This document shows, piece after piece, positions 1-8,239 of a stretch of DNA of 31,885 bases. The translations under genes were made by a program, and so were the position numbers. Each line of letters starts with the position of its first letter. Within the stretch, counting starts at the first letter, position 1. The notes beneath the pieces are model-generated. The model saw nothing but the letters and a program-made list of their open reading frames with translations. It made no database searches and was not told where the DNA came from. Source of the stretch: DAIRUQ01 sp036803245 (lineage in GTDB: Bacteria > Chloroflexota > Anaerolineae > UBA1429); contig DAIRUQ010000023.1 of NCBI GenBank assembly GCA_036803245.1, positions 1 to 31,885 on the forward strand, written 5' to 3'.

Positions 1-1548
1 ATCGCAGCGGTGGTCGGCCGTCAGTTCGATGCCCACCCAGGTGATCGGCTCGCCTCTGGGTGCCTCCACACGCCACTGCAGCGTGGCATCGGCTCCGGGC
101 GGCAAGGGGTGCACGGGCCCCGGGACGCGGCGGGGCGCATCATCCGGGCCGGCCGTCACGACCATGAGACGGGCCGTGATGGGGTGTGGGTTGGTGGCGT
201 CCGCAGTGATGCGGGCCGAGAGCGTCTGCCCTGGATAGAGGCCGGGCGAGGCGGTCATGCCGTATCCCCGCGAAGGCCACAGGGCGGGAAAGGTCTCCCT
301 CAGGAGGCGGGCGGGCAGAGCCTCGGTGAGCGCCCTAAAGCGGATGGCCAAGGTACGCTCGCCGTCGGCGCTGTGACCGGGGGTGTTCACGAGGTCGCAA
401 CTGGCCAAGCTGTCCGGAGCCTTGTCGACCAGCCAGCCCTGGAGCGCGCCCGGCGCCTCAAAATGGTATCGGGCACCTGCCTTGGGGGTCGCCAGCGTCT
501 TGCCGGCCAGAGCCATTCCGATGCGGGCCACCGCCAGGGCCTCGGTGAGGGCGTCGGTTACGGCGTGGCCGCCGTCTGCGGTGGGAAGGTAGAGGCGGTC
601 GGCGACGGGACCTCGCCAGTCGGGCCCCGTCTCGAGGCCGGGTAGGCCGGCGCGGATGCCCAGCAGACACCCTAGGTTCCCCGAGTTGCAGTCGGTATCC
701 CAACCGGCCGTGTTGACGATGTTCATGCCCCGCGCAAAGTCTCCGTCGCAATAAAGCAGGGCCATAATGATCACGGCATGGTTGGGGATAACGTGGCAGC
801 CGCCGCCATAGCGGTCGTAACCGTAGCGGAGCTGGATCCGCGCAAAGGTCTCGTGCCAGTCGCTGTGCTTGGCATGCCATGTGCGCACATCCGCAACAAG
901 CCTCGCGATCAGGCAGTCCTCGGGGATCACGCTCAAGCCCACGTCCAGCAGCGCGTTGATGTCGCTCTCCACAAAGGCCTGGGCCTCCATGGCGGCGATC
1001 ACCTGCGCCGCATAGACGGCCTCGCCGTCGTGGCTGACGCGAGCGGCCCGCTTGGCGAGGTCGGCGGCCAACTGAGGCTGCCCTGGTGCGATCATGCCCC
1101 AGCCGTCGATGAAAATCTGGGCGCCGATCTGTTCGGCTACCACTTGGCCATTGAGGGCCATCGAGCCGCTCTGAGGTGCGGGCACGCCAGCTTTGAGCCT
1201 GAGGTAGGCCGTGTGCTCGGTTGACTGCCCCATGCCGCCCCACCAGAGGACGGTCTTGGGCTCGATCAGGTAGTTGAGCCACGTCTGACCGATCTGGGCC
1301 GAAGAGATGTCTGTTCGCGGGCCGTAATCCGACATGGCCCGCAAAAAGGTGAACGTCCCTGAGATATCGTCATCGACGTTGATGAGCGGCTGCCCCAGCT
1401 GCTCATGGACATAGTAGCGGATGGGCCCCAGCTCTTCCATGATGCGCTCATGGGTCCATCCCTCAAAGGGCTTGCCTACATAGACGCCGATGATCTTGCC
1501 GAGGACGCCCGCGTAGACGCGCTCCACATAGTCGTTGGGGATAGGCAT
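1..1548 (-). CDS. ADP-ribosylglycohydrolase family protein, C-terminus cut by window edge
   Basis: The frame is open from an ATG at 1548 to the window edge (516 codons, no stop), so the 3' end is missing. The ATG is preceded by a good GGAGGAG ribosome site. Family signatures are an Asp triad at residues 59-61 (motif INVDDDISGTF) and GWDTDCN at 282-288, the two acidic clusters that hold the binuclear metal in the ARH/DraG fold. The catalytic fold covers about residues 5-345. A further segment of at least 170 residues follows, with beta-rich character and a family I cannot name. Enzymes of this class remove ADP-ribose from proteins or small molecules. Many bacterial members of this longer type are uncharacterised, so the substrate is unknown. 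The protein has no signal peptide and is probably cytoplasmic. The family is clear; the function is not. Confidence 0.88.
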   Translation of the reverse strand, partial: MPIPNDYVERVYAGVLGKIIGVYVGKPFEGWTHERIMEELGPIRYYVHEQLGQPLINVDDDISGTFTFLRAMSDYGPRTDISSAQIGQTWLNYLIEPKTVLWWGGMGQSTEHTAYLRLKAGVPAPQSGSMALNGQVVAEQIGAQIFIDGWGMIAPGQPQLAADLAKRAARVSHDGEAVYAAQVIAAMEAQAFVESDINALLDVGLSVIPEDCLIARLVADVRTWHAKHSDWHETFARIQLRYGYDRYGGGCHVIPNHAVIIMALLYCDGDFARGMNIVNTAGWDTDCNSGNLGCLLGIRAGLPGLETGPDWRGPVADRLYLPTADGGHAVTDALTEALAVARIGMALAGKTLATPKAGARYHFEAPGALQGWLVDKAPDSLASCDLVNTPGHSADGERTLAIRFRALTEALPARLLRETFPALWPSRGYGMTASPGLYPGQTLSARITADATNPHPITARLMVVTAGPDDAPRRVPGPVHPLPPGADATLQWRVEAPRGEPITWVGIELTADHRCD

Positions 1549-1567
1549 GCCACTCTCCTCCGTGCCC

Positions 1568-1586
1568 TGTGGAAAAGTTATCCACA
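1568..1586. promoter_or_regulatory. DnaA-box dyad 1
   Basis: A perfect TTATCCACA box lies at 1578-1586. Facing it directly is TGTGGAAAA at 1568-1576, one base from the reverse box TGTGGATAA. The outer six bases form a TGTGGA/TCCACA dyad. The consensus is that of bacterial DnaA boxes; binding is inferred, not shown. Confidence 0.5.
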
Positions 1587-1630
1587 GCCTCGCTTGGTAG
1601 TGCGCCCGCGGGGACGCTGTCATGGGTCTC

Positions 1631-1659
1631 ACTCTACTCGCATCAGCGCTCGTCGGCAA
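1631..1659 (-). promoter_or_regulatory. weak candidate promoter for the ADP-ribosylglycohydrolase gene
   Basis: Read on the minus strand, TTGCCG (1659-1654) and TAGAGT (1636-1631) are separated by exactly 17 bases, each matching four of six sigma70 consensus positions. It would give a leader of roughly 80 bases containing DnaA dyad 1. The match is weak and could be chance. Confidence 0.3.
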
Positions 1660-1854
1660 GGGTGAGACGCCACGGGGCTTGCCCGACTGATCTGACGCCG
1701 TTCTTATATGTTCTATTATGGTCTAATATTACACAATGCCTACAAATGCCTAGCTCTTGCTGAGACTGGGACGGGCTCGAGGGAAGAGAGCGCGTGGGGG
1801 CGTGACGTAGCCTGCCAACACAAGGGCTGGGTCAGCCCGTTCACGGGGCAAGAG

Positions 1855-1873
1855 TTATCCACAGGTCTGTGGA
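1855..1873. promoter_or_regulatory. DnaA-box dyad 2
   Basis: A perfect TTATCCACA lies at 1855-1863. Its last bases belong to a near-contiguous palindrome, TCCACAG-GT-CTGTGGA (1858-1873). It sits about 20 bases upstream of the -35 element of the promoter at 1894-1922, a position where a bound protein could affect transcription of the stalk-protein gene. Confidence 0.5.
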
Positions 1874-1893
1874 TGGTCGATGAAGGACGTGGT

Positions 1894-1922
1894 TTGGCAG
1901 CGGCGGCTGTGTCACCTACAAT
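1894..1922 (+). promoter_or_regulatory. sigma70-type promoter for the Thr/Pro-rich protein
   Basis: TTGGCA (1894-1899) and TACAAT (1917-1922) are separated by 17 bases, about 35 bases upstream of the ATG at 1958. Each hexamer matches five of six consensus positions. Confidence 0.65.
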
Positions 1923-1957
1923 GTGCTTTGTATGCAACGAGAGGGAGGAAGAACCTG

Positions 1958-2872
1958 ATGGAAGAGCAGACCCAGGGGAGCTCTGGCACCGAACGCCGCG
2001 GGGTCGTGGTGCCTGTCTATGTGCTGATCATCATTGGCGTGATCCTGGTCGCGCAACTGGCGGCGTTGCTCTGGCCGCGCGAGCCGGGGCGGGTGGCGCA
2101 AGTCGGCCCGACGGCGGACGTGTTTGGGCGGCCCACGCGGACCCCCACAGCCACCAACACGCCGATTCCGCCAACGGAGACTCCAGTGCCGACCGCGACC
2201 AACACGGCCACGCCACTGCCTCCTACGGCGACACCCGAGCCGCCGACCGAGACGCCGCTTCCCGCCACGGAGACGCCCGAGCCAACCGCGACGTCGATCC
2301 CTGCAACCGCGGCGCCGACGCGTCGTCCTGCCACGGCTGTGCCGCCGACGGCCACACCAGTGCAGGTCTCATTCGTCGATCGGGTTGATCTCAACAATGG
2401 CGACTGGGGCACGGGCTGGGCGGTCGTCAACTATGATCCCAATGACGAGGGCGCGCCCGAGCCCCCCGTGGTCATCGGCGACGACGGGAACCGCTACAAG
2501 ATGGAGATCGGCTACCTATCGTCACCCGATGCCTTGGCCGAGATCAACCGCTTCTGGGGGTATGGCGGACGCGGTGGTGCCAGCTGGAATCTGATCCTTC
2601 TGGTGCGGCGGAGCGTTGGCTGGATCTCTTGCACCGATGAGGCCAACATCTGCTACGAGAGCCAGACAAACGCTGGCCAGGCCGTGCTCACGGTGCAGCT
2701 CCATTTCAAGGAGCGGGTCATGAAGTCGATGCTGCGTAGCTACCTATCAGGTGGCCTGATGGGCGTCGCCAGCAACGAGTACTACTGGGAGCTCCAGAAC
2801 GCAGTGTACCAGCCGATTTGCGGCGCGGTTCCCGACAAGGCCACCATCGCCGTTCGGTTCCAGCGCTTCTAG
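1958..2872 (+). CDS. membrane-anchored protein with Thr/Pro-rich stalk
   Basis: The protein has 304 residues from the ATG at 1958, chosen because GGGAGGAAG lies just upstream; an in-frame extension upstream would overlap the promoter. Residues 1-15 are polar, 16-39 form one hydrophobic helix, and about 58-133 are a low-complexity stretch of TPT/PTAT/PPTETP units. Residues about 134-304 form a compact domain with three cysteines that I do not recognise. The layout (anchor, extended stalk, outer domain) predicts a surface-exposed protein held by an uncleaved signal-anchor. Similar Thr/Pro linkers are common in Chloroflexota envelope proteins. The gene is monocistronic, with its own promoter and a hairpin terminator after the stop. 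Function is unknown. Confidence 0.8.
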   Translation: MEEQTQGSSGTERRGVVVPVYVLIIIGVILVAQLAALLWPREPGRVAQVGPTADVFGRPTRTPTATNTPIPPTETPVPTATNTATPLPPTATPEPPTETPLPATETPEPTATSIPATAAPTRRPATAVPPTATPVQVSFVDRVDLNNGDWGTGWAVVNYDPNDEGAPEPPVVIGDDGNRYKMEIGYLSSPDALAEINRFWGYGGRGGASWNLILLVRRSVGWISCTDEANICYESQTNAGQAVLTVQLHFKERVMKSMLRSYLSGGLMGVASNEYYWELQNAVYQPICGAVPDKATIAVRFQRF

Positions 2873-2890
2873 ACGACCACACAAGGCAAC

Positions 2891-2926
2891 CAAGAGCCCT
2901 GACCACCTAGATGGTCAGGGCTCTTG
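2891..2926. terminator. bidirectional hairpin terminator between convergent genes
   Basis: This is a perfect 15-base inverted repeat (2891-2905 with 2912-2926) with a 6-base loop, core AAGAGCCCTGACCA. It lies between the stop of the stalk-protein gene and the stop of the convergent radical SAM gene, so it can serve both. There is no clear U-tract beyond TCTT within the stem, so termination may be weak or of the structure-only type. Confidence 0.75.
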
Positions 2927-2947
2927 ACGTCTCCAGCGTTGACGCCG

Positions 2948-4429
2948 TCAGGCAGTGAGGTTCTGGCTCTGCCTACGGAAATGGTATCCATAGATGGCCA
3001 AGGTCACCGCGTCCGCAAAGAGGTGTGGCTTGCGGCGCAGAGTCCAGGCCAACAGCTTCCAATACTCCCAGCGCTCCTCGCCCAGGATGCCCAGCACCAC
3101 GATCGAGCGGAGAAACGCTTGAACGTGTGCCCAATCTAGCTTTTGCTTGATGATGCGCGGCTTTTCGTACTCGCGCAAAAAGGTTCGCACCCGCTCATAG
3201 TAGACCTTGGGTGAGTAGAGATGCTGCACCAGGTGCCGATAGCCTTGACGGAGTAGCTCGATCTCCATTTTGGGCAGGATGTTGGTCAACGAATCGGTGT
3301 TGTTGCCTGTCCCCGTGGATACCAGCCGCCCTTCGCTCTTCATGCGAGCGTGCAGCTTTGTGCCTGGCAGCGCCTGCAGCAACCCCACCATGGCGGTCAC
3401 GATTCCCGACTGCTGGATGAACTCGATCTGCCGCTGAAAGATGCTGGGCGTGTCGCTGTCAAAGCCGACGATAAAACCGCCCTGCACCTGGAGCCCAGCT
3501 CGCTGCAGCGTCTTGACGCTGTCGACCAGGTTGCGCCCTTGATTCTGATACTTGTTGCACTCTATCAGGGCATCCTCGTCGGGCGTCTCGATTCCCACAA
3601 AGACCGTATCAAAGCCCGCCTTGACCATCAAATCCATGAGCTCGTCATCATCGGCGAGGTTGATGGATACCTCGGTGTGAAACCGAAAGCCCTGCTTGTC
3701 GGCTCGCCAGGCGGCCAGGGCGGGGAGCACCTCGGCCTTGAGCTTGCGCTTGTTCCCGATAAAGTTGTCGTCGACGAAAAAGACGCCCCCGCGCCAGCCC
3801 TGGGCATAGAGCGCATCGAGCTCGGCGATGATCTGCTCCGCCGACTTTGTGCGTGGCTTGTGTCCAAAGAGGGCCGTGATGTCGCAGAACTCGCAGTCAT
3901 AGGGGCAGCCCCGCGAGTACTGGACGCACATGTCAGAATAGTGCTGCAGGTCTAGCAGCTCCCAGCGCGGCGCGGGCGTCTCGCCAAGCTCTGGGAATCG
4001 ATCGGCCGCATAGACGCGCTTGGCGGTGCCCTGCTCGAAATCGCGCAGGAACGGTGGGATGCTGATCTCGCCTTCGCCGAGGACCAGATGGTCAACCTGC
4101 GGGAAGGCGTCGGGCTGCGAGGTGAACAAGGGACCGCCCGCTACCGTTCGCACGCCGCGCGCCTGGCAGCGAGCGATAACGTCCTCTGCCGAGTCTCGCT
4201 GCACCATCATGGCACTAAGGAACACACAGTCGGCCCACTCCAGATCACGCTCTTTCAGCGTGGTGACGTTCATATCAACCAGTCTCACCTCCCACCTCTC
4301 GGGGAGCATGGCGGCCACCGTCAGGAGGCCGAGAGGAGGCAGGCTGGCTCGTTTGCGGATGAACCGAAGGGCGTGGCGAAAGCTCCAGAACGTATCGGGG
4401 AAGCGGGGATAGACTAGCAACGCACGCAT
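2948..4429 (-). CDS. B12-binding-domain radical SAM protein
   Basis: The protein has 493 residues from an ATG preceded by AAAGGAGAT. The N-terminal 140 or so residues have the Rossmann-like pattern of a cobalamin-binding domain (MRALLVYPRFPD, then VRLVDMN, then TVAGGPLFTS and LGEGE). The radical SAM core follows, with its 4Fe-4S motif CPYDCEFC giving ligands C175, C179 and C182. The C-terminal third resembles the DUF4070-type extension found in this family. Relatives include hopanoid and other lipid-modifying methylases or ring-forming enzymes, but the substrate cannot be told from sequence. It is a stand-alone gene, divergent from the ABC exporter and convergent with the stalk protein. The family call is secure; the reaction is unknown. 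Confidence 0.88.
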   Translation of the reverse strand: MRALLVYPRFPDTFWSFRHALRFIRKRASLPPLGLLTVAAMLPERWEVRLVDMNVTTLKERDLEWADCVFLSAMMVQRDSAEDVIARCQARGVRTVAGGPLFTSQPDAFPQVDHLVLGEGEISIPPFLRDFEQGTAKRVYAADRFPELGETPAPRWELLDLQHYSDMCVQYSRGCPYDCEFCDITALFGHKPRTKSAEQIIAELDALYAQGWRGGVFFVDDNFIGNKRKLKAEVLPALAAWRADKQGFRFHTEVSINLADDDELMDLMVKAGFDTVFVGIETPDEDALIECNKYQNQGRNLVDSVKTLQRAGLQVQGGFIVGFDSDTPSIFQRQIEFIQQSGIVTAMVGLLQALPGTKLHARMKSEGRLVSTGTGNNTDSLTNILPKMEIELLRQGYRHLVQHLYSPKVYYERVRTFLREYEKPRIIKQKLDWAHVQAFLRSIVVLGILGEERWEYWKLLAWTLRRKPHLFADAVTLAIYGYHFRRQSQNLTA

Positions 4430-4458
4430 GACATCTCCTTTGGGACTATGGTTCTACG

Positions 4459-4464
4459 ATTATA
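4459..4464 (-). promoter_or_regulatory. -10 element for the radical SAM gene
   Basis: A perfect TATAAT reads on the minus strand, about 30 bases upstream of the ATG at 4429. No good -35 hexamer is visible at 16-18 bases, so an activator or extended contacts may be needed. Confidence 0.5.
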
Positions 4465-4517
4465 ACACAGCCACCCGAGCGAGGTTGTGAAGCTTTTGCG
4501 GGTTTTCCTCAGCCGAT

Positions 4518-4545
4518 TTGCAGGCGGGCGCAACCACGCTACTAT
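4518..4545 (+). promoter_or_regulatory. candidate promoter for the ABC exporter operon
   Basis: TTGCAG (4518-4523) and TACTAT (4540-4545) are separated by 16 bases (TTTGCA with 17 bases is equivalent), about 60 bases before the GTG start at 4604. Confidence 0.45.
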
Positions 4546-4603
4546 GATGTCATGCAGTAGAGTACCACGGTCGCGCGGGCCTCTCCGTGATGGGAGCGAT
4601 CCA

Positions 4604-6370
4604 GTGAAACAGCTAGTCCGCTCGCTGAGGTTCCTCAAGCCCTACCTCTGGTTCACTATCGGCTCCTTGATGGCGCTGGTGGTTTCCAGTGGGGCTATGC
4701 TGGTGCTGCCGCGCCTGACGCAGTATGTGATCGATCAGGGGATCGCCCAGAACGACCTGCCGCATGTTATCAGGCTGACGTTGGCCATGATCGGCCTGGC
4801 GGTGGCTCGAGCGTTCTTCCAGTTCGCTCAAGGTGCGCTGGCTGCTCGTAGCGCCCAAGGCGTGGCCTATGACCTGCGGAACGAGCTCTATGGCCGCATC
4901 CAGTCACTCTCCTTTAGCTACCACGATCGGGCTCAGACGGGCCAGCTCCTCACCCGCGCCACCTCGGACGTTGATCGCGTGCGCATGTTCATCGGGAACG
5001 GGGCGGTCATGTTCCTGTCTGCCGCGGTGATGCTGGTTGGCGCCATCACGCTGCTGTTTCGGACCAACTGGCGGCTCGCGCTCTTGATCGTATTCGTCGT
5101 GCCAACCACCTTTGGCTTGTTTGGACTGTTTGCGCGGGCGGCCATGCCCCTCTTTAGCGAGGTGCAGCGCAGGCTGTCGAGCCTGAACGTCGTGCTGCAA
5201 GAGAACCTGGCGGGCGTTCGCGTGGTCAAGGCGTTTGCCCGAGAACCGTACGAGGCGGAGCGCTTTGAGGCGGCCAACCGTGACCTGTATGAGATTGCCA
5301 TTCGCGTCAACAACATCATGTCGTTGGCATTCCCCACGGTGTTTTCGGTCGCCAACATCGCTACCCTGGTGATCTACTGGTCGGGCGGCAACCAAGTGAT
5401 CGGCGGCACGCTCACCACGGGCGAGCTGGTGGCGTTCTCCAGCTATGTGATGATGGCGTTCTTTCCCGTCTTGATGATGGGCATGATGATCGCCATGCTA
5501 TCGCAGGCGGGCGCATCGGCCGAGCGGATCTTTGAGATTCTAGATGCCGATGTCGAGGTCAAGGAAAAGCCCAATGCGATCGAGCTACCACGGCTGGAGG
5601 GTCGGGTGGCGTTTGAGGACGTGTGCTTCCGCTACTATGGCACGGGCGATCCCGTGCTGGACGATATCTCCTTTGTAGCAGAGCCTGGGCAAACCATCGC
5701 GCTGCTGGGAGCCAGCGGGTCTGGCAAATCAAGCGTCATTAACCTGATCCCGCGGTTCTACGACGTGTGTGAGGGGCGTGTCACGGTGGACGGCTATGAC
5801 GTGCGTGATGTGACCCTGGACTCGCTACGATCACAGATAGGCATTGTGCTGCAAGAGACTAACCTCTTTGAGGGCACGATCCGCGAGAACATTGCCTTTG
5901 GGCGGCCTGGCGCCACCGACGAACAGGTTGAGCGCGCCGCCGAGGCCGCCGAGGCAGCCGATTTCATCCACGGCTTTGCCGATGGGTACACGACGCGGGT
6001 TGGTGAGCGCGGTGTGACGCTCTCGGGTGGGCAAAAGCAGCGAATCGCGATCGCGCGGGCCCTGCTCACCGATCCCCGAGTGCTGATCTTGGACGACGCC
6101 ACCTCTAGCGTGGACCTGGCTACCGAGCTCCGCATCCAGCGGGCGCTGGATCGGCTGATGGAGGGGCGCACCAGCTTTGTGATCGCCCAACGCGTGGCCA
6201 CGGTGCTCAATGCTGATCTGATCCTGGTGCTCGATGCTGGCCGCGTCGCTGCAATGGGGACCCACGAGCAGTTGATGCGCGATAGCGAGATCTATGCCGA
6301 GATCTATAGCTCGCAGTTGGATCCCGACCGCACCCTGTCCGAAAGCCCGCTCAGCGAGGTGCTACCATGA
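4604..6370 (+). CDS. ABC exporter half-transporter, degenerate-site subunit
   Basis: The protein has 588 residues from the GTG at 4604. I prefer this to an upstream ATG at 4487 because it has a GGGAG ribosome site and the normal half-transporter length. The membrane domain covers residues about 1-310 with six hydrophobic segments, and the ATPase domain about 335-575. Walker A is GASGSGKSS (369-377) and the signature is a canonical LSGGQ (473-477). The catalytic glutamate after Walker B is Asp498 (LILDDATSS), and the switch histidine is Gln529 (IAQRVATV). These two changes are typical of the subunit that carries the non-hydrolysing site in heterodimeric exporters. It overlaps the partner gene by ATGA. 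Substrate (drug, lipid or peptide) is unknown. Confidence 0.92.
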   Translation: MKQLVRSLRFLKPYLWFTIGSLMALVVSSGAMLVLPRLTQYVIDQGIAQNDLPHVIRLTLAMIGLAVARAFFQFAQGALAARSAQGVAYDLRNELYGRIQSLSFSYHDRAQTGQLLTRATSDVDRVRMFIGNGAVMFLSAAVMLVGAITLLFRTNWRLALLIVFVVPTTFGLFGLFARAAMPLFSEVQRRLSSLNVVLQENLAGVRVVKAFAREPYEAERFEAANRDLYEIAIRVNNIMSLAFPTVFSVANIATLVIYWSGGNQVIGGTLTTGELVAFSSYVMMAFFPVLMMGMMIAMLSQAGASAERIFEILDADVEVKEKPNAIELPRLEGRVAFEDVCFRYYGTGDPVLDDISFVAEPGQTIALLGASGSGKSSVINLIPRFYDVCEGRVTVDGYDVRDVTLDSLRSQIGIVLQETNLFEGTIRENIAFGRPGATDEQVERAAEAAEAADFIHGFADGYTTRVGERGVTLSGGQKQRIAIARALLTDPRVLILDDATSSVDLATELRIQRALDRLMEGRTSFVIAQRVATVLNADLILVLDAGRVAAMGTHEQLMRDSEIYAEIYSSQLDPDRTLSESPLSEVLP

Positions 6371-8232
6371 CCCACGGGAGAGGCCTTCCCGACGCGGCGC
6401 CCGCCAAGGACGCCAGCCAGACTCTCAAGCGTGTGTGGGGCTACTTTGGAGAGTACAAGTGGCGCCTGACGCTCTTTGCCGTGCTTCTGGTGATCGGCGT
6501 CTTGGCAGAGGTGTTGGGGCCGTATCTCCTGGGCGTGGCTGTGGACCAGTTCATCGACCCCAGCGGCGCGGCACGGCCTGCATGGCTGGGCGTACTGCTC
6601 CCGCCCGACGCATCCAGGGCGCGCGGCCTGGCCACGACCATGTTGGTCGTGGCGGGGGTGTATGCCGTGACGTGGGGCATGAGCGTGGCCCAGTTCCGCC
6701 TGGTCGTGCGCATCTCGCAGGCCGTGTTGGTGCGACTCCGCACCGAGGTATTCGAGCAGATCCAGCGCCTGTCGCTGAGCTTTTTCGACAAGCACGAGGC
6801 CGGCGATCTGATGAGCCGGTTGGTCAACGACAGTGAGGTCATCAACGACATGTTCGGGCCCGGCCTGGTGCGGCTGCTGCGGTCGGGCCTGGGGCTGATC
6901 GGCATCGTGGTTACCATGGTGAGCCTGAACTGGCGTCTGGCGCTCGCTTCGTTCGCCGTGTTGCCGCTGGTTCTGCTGGTGACGTGGCAGTTTGGCACGC
7001 GGGCACGAAAGGCCTTTCGGCAGACGCGCAAGACCATCGGCGATGTGAGCGCCGAGCTGCAGGAGAACATCGCGGGCGTGCGCGAGGTGCAAGCTTTCAG
7101 CCGCGAAAACGCCACCCTGGAAGAGTTTCGCGCCATCAATGAGCGCAACCGTTCGGCCAATGTCCTGGCCGAGACCCTAGCATCGATCTTTACGCCGCTA
7201 CTGGACGTGCTGAGCGCCATCGCGACGGCGCTGGTGGTAGGCTATGGCGGTTACCTGGTGCTGAGGACCTCGCCGCCTTTGGCCTCTATCGGCGTCATTG
7301 TGGCGGCAACGGCCTATGTGGATCGCTTCTACGGGCCCATCCGTGAGATGGCTGGCCTGTTTGCCCAGTTTCAGGCCGCCGTCGCGGGGGCCGAGCGGAT
7401 CTTTGACCTCCTGGAGACGCCACCGGAGGTCGTCCAGCGGGATGACGCCGAGCCGTTGGCAGAAGTCCAAGGCCGCGTGCTCTACGATCGCGTCAGTTTC
7501 CGTTACGAGGCCGATGAGCCTGTGCTTGATGGTGTCACGTTTGAGGTCGAGCCTGGGCAGATGATCGCCTTGGTGGGGCCGACGGGCGCTGGCAAGACGA
7601 CCATCGCGAACCTGCTGCCGCGCATGTACGACGTCCAGGGCGGCCAGGTGCTGCTGGACGGGCGCGATGTACGGGATCTGCGGCTGCGGGACCTGCGCCA
7701 ACAGATCGGCATCGTGCCGCAGGACACGTTCCTCTTTAGCGGGACAGTGATCGACAACATCCGCTATGGGCGGCTCGACGCCACCGACGACGAGGTGATC
7801 GCGGCGGCCAAGGTGGCCAATGCGCACGCCTTTATCGAGCGGCTCCCCGAGGGCTATGACACCCAGGTGGGTGAGCGCGGCAGCATGCTCAGCCATGGCA
7901 ACCGCCAGCTCCTGGCCATCGCCCGCGCCGTGCTCAAGGATCCACGCGTCCTGATCCTAGATGAAGCCACCAGCTCGGTGGACACTCGCACTGAACGGCT
8001 GATTCAGGCCGCGCTGGCCGATCTGCTCAAGGGGCGCACCAGCCTGGTCATTGCCCATCGGCTATCGACCATCCGTAGCGCCGATCAGATCCTGGTGATC
8101 CAGCAGGGGCACATCGTCGAGCGCGGAAGGCATGAGGAACTCATGGCCGCGCGAGGCGTGTACCATGAGCTCTACATGAGCCAGTTCCGTCGTGAGACGG
8201 TCGGGGCCGAGGCCGAACCCTCGGCCCTCTAG
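6367..8232 (+). CDS. ABC exporter half-transporter, catalytic-site subunit
   Basis: The protein has 621 residues and starts at the ATG that overlaps the stop of the preceding exporter gene. It has a six-segment membrane domain (about 20-340) with a longer loop between the first two helices, then an ATPase domain. Walker A is GPTGAGKTT (404-412), the Walker B glutamate is intact (Glu533 in LILDEATSS), and the switch His564 is intact (IAHRLSTI). Its signature, however, is LSHGN (508-512) instead of LSGGQ. It is therefore complementary to its partner. Walker motifs here pair with the partner's LSGGQ to make the active site, while its own poor signature pairs with the partner's degenerate Walker B. 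This fits a TM287/288- or BmrCD-type heterodimer in the plasma membrane. Confidence 0.92.
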   Translation: MTHGRGLPDAAPAKDASQTLKRVWGYFGEYKWRLTLFAVLLVIGVLAEVLGPYLLGVAVDQFIDPSGAARPAWLGVLLPPDASRARGLATTMLVVAGVYAVTWGMSVAQFRLVVRISQAVLVRLRTEVFEQIQRLSLSFFDKHEAGDLMSRLVNDSEVINDMFGPGLVRLLRSGLGLIGIVVTMVSLNWRLALASFAVLPLVLLVTWQFGTRARKAFRQTRKTIGDVSAELQENIAGVREVQAFSRENATLEEFRAINERNRSANVLAETLASIFTPLLDVLSAIATALVVGYGGYLVLRTSPPLASIGVIVAATAYVDRFYGPIREMAGLFAQFQAAVAGAERIFDLLETPPEVVQRDDAEPLAEVQGRVLYDRVSFRYEADEPVLDGVTFEVEPGQMIALVGPTGAGKTTIANLLPRMYDVQGGQVLLDGRDVRDLRLRDLRQQIGIVPQDTFLFSGTVIDNIRYGRLDATDDEVIAAAKVANAHAFIERLPEGYDTQVGERGSMLSHGNRQLLAIARAVLKDPRVLILDEATSSVDTRTERLIQAALADLLKGRTSLVIAHRLSTIRSADQILVIQQGHIVERGRHEELMAARGVYHELYMSQFRRETVGAEAEPSAL

Positions 8233-8239
8233 CGCGTCC

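Larger units (their letters stand above)
1549..1957. other. 409-base intergenic region between divergent genes
   Basis: No credible gene is seen here. The region holds two DnaA-box dyads (1568-1586 and 1855-1873) and an AT-rich patch at about 1702-1750 that contrasts with the GC-rich surroundings. It also has a 7-base inverted repeat GTCTCAC/GTGAGAC (1626-1632 and 1662-1668), a weak minus promoter candidate and a good plus promoter (1894-1922). Open frames across it (for example from 1708 on the plus strand) have no family resemblance and run out of frame into the next gene. Confidence 0.7.

Noticed and set aside
458..1282. Long minus-strand open frame, Arg/Pro-rich, inside the ADP-ribosylglycohydrolase gene
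   Set aside because: The overlapping frame from 1548 has clear family motifs and a strong ribosome site; this one has none and reads as out-of-frame GC-rich sequence.
1549..1957. A chromosomal origin of replication
   Set aside because: Only two DnaA-box dyads and an AT-rich patch are present, and no dnaA, dnaN, parAB or box cluster is nearby. Kept as a finding, not annotated as an origin.
2119..2370. Tandem-like repeated DNA
   Set aside because: The repetition follows Thr/Pro codons (TPT, PTET units) of a protein stalk and is not a separate DNA repeat or CRISPR array.
1708..2388. Plus-strand open frame starting in the AT-rich patch
   Set aside because: It runs out of frame through the Thr/Pro codons of the stalk-protein gene; its C-terminal composition is an artefact of that repeat.
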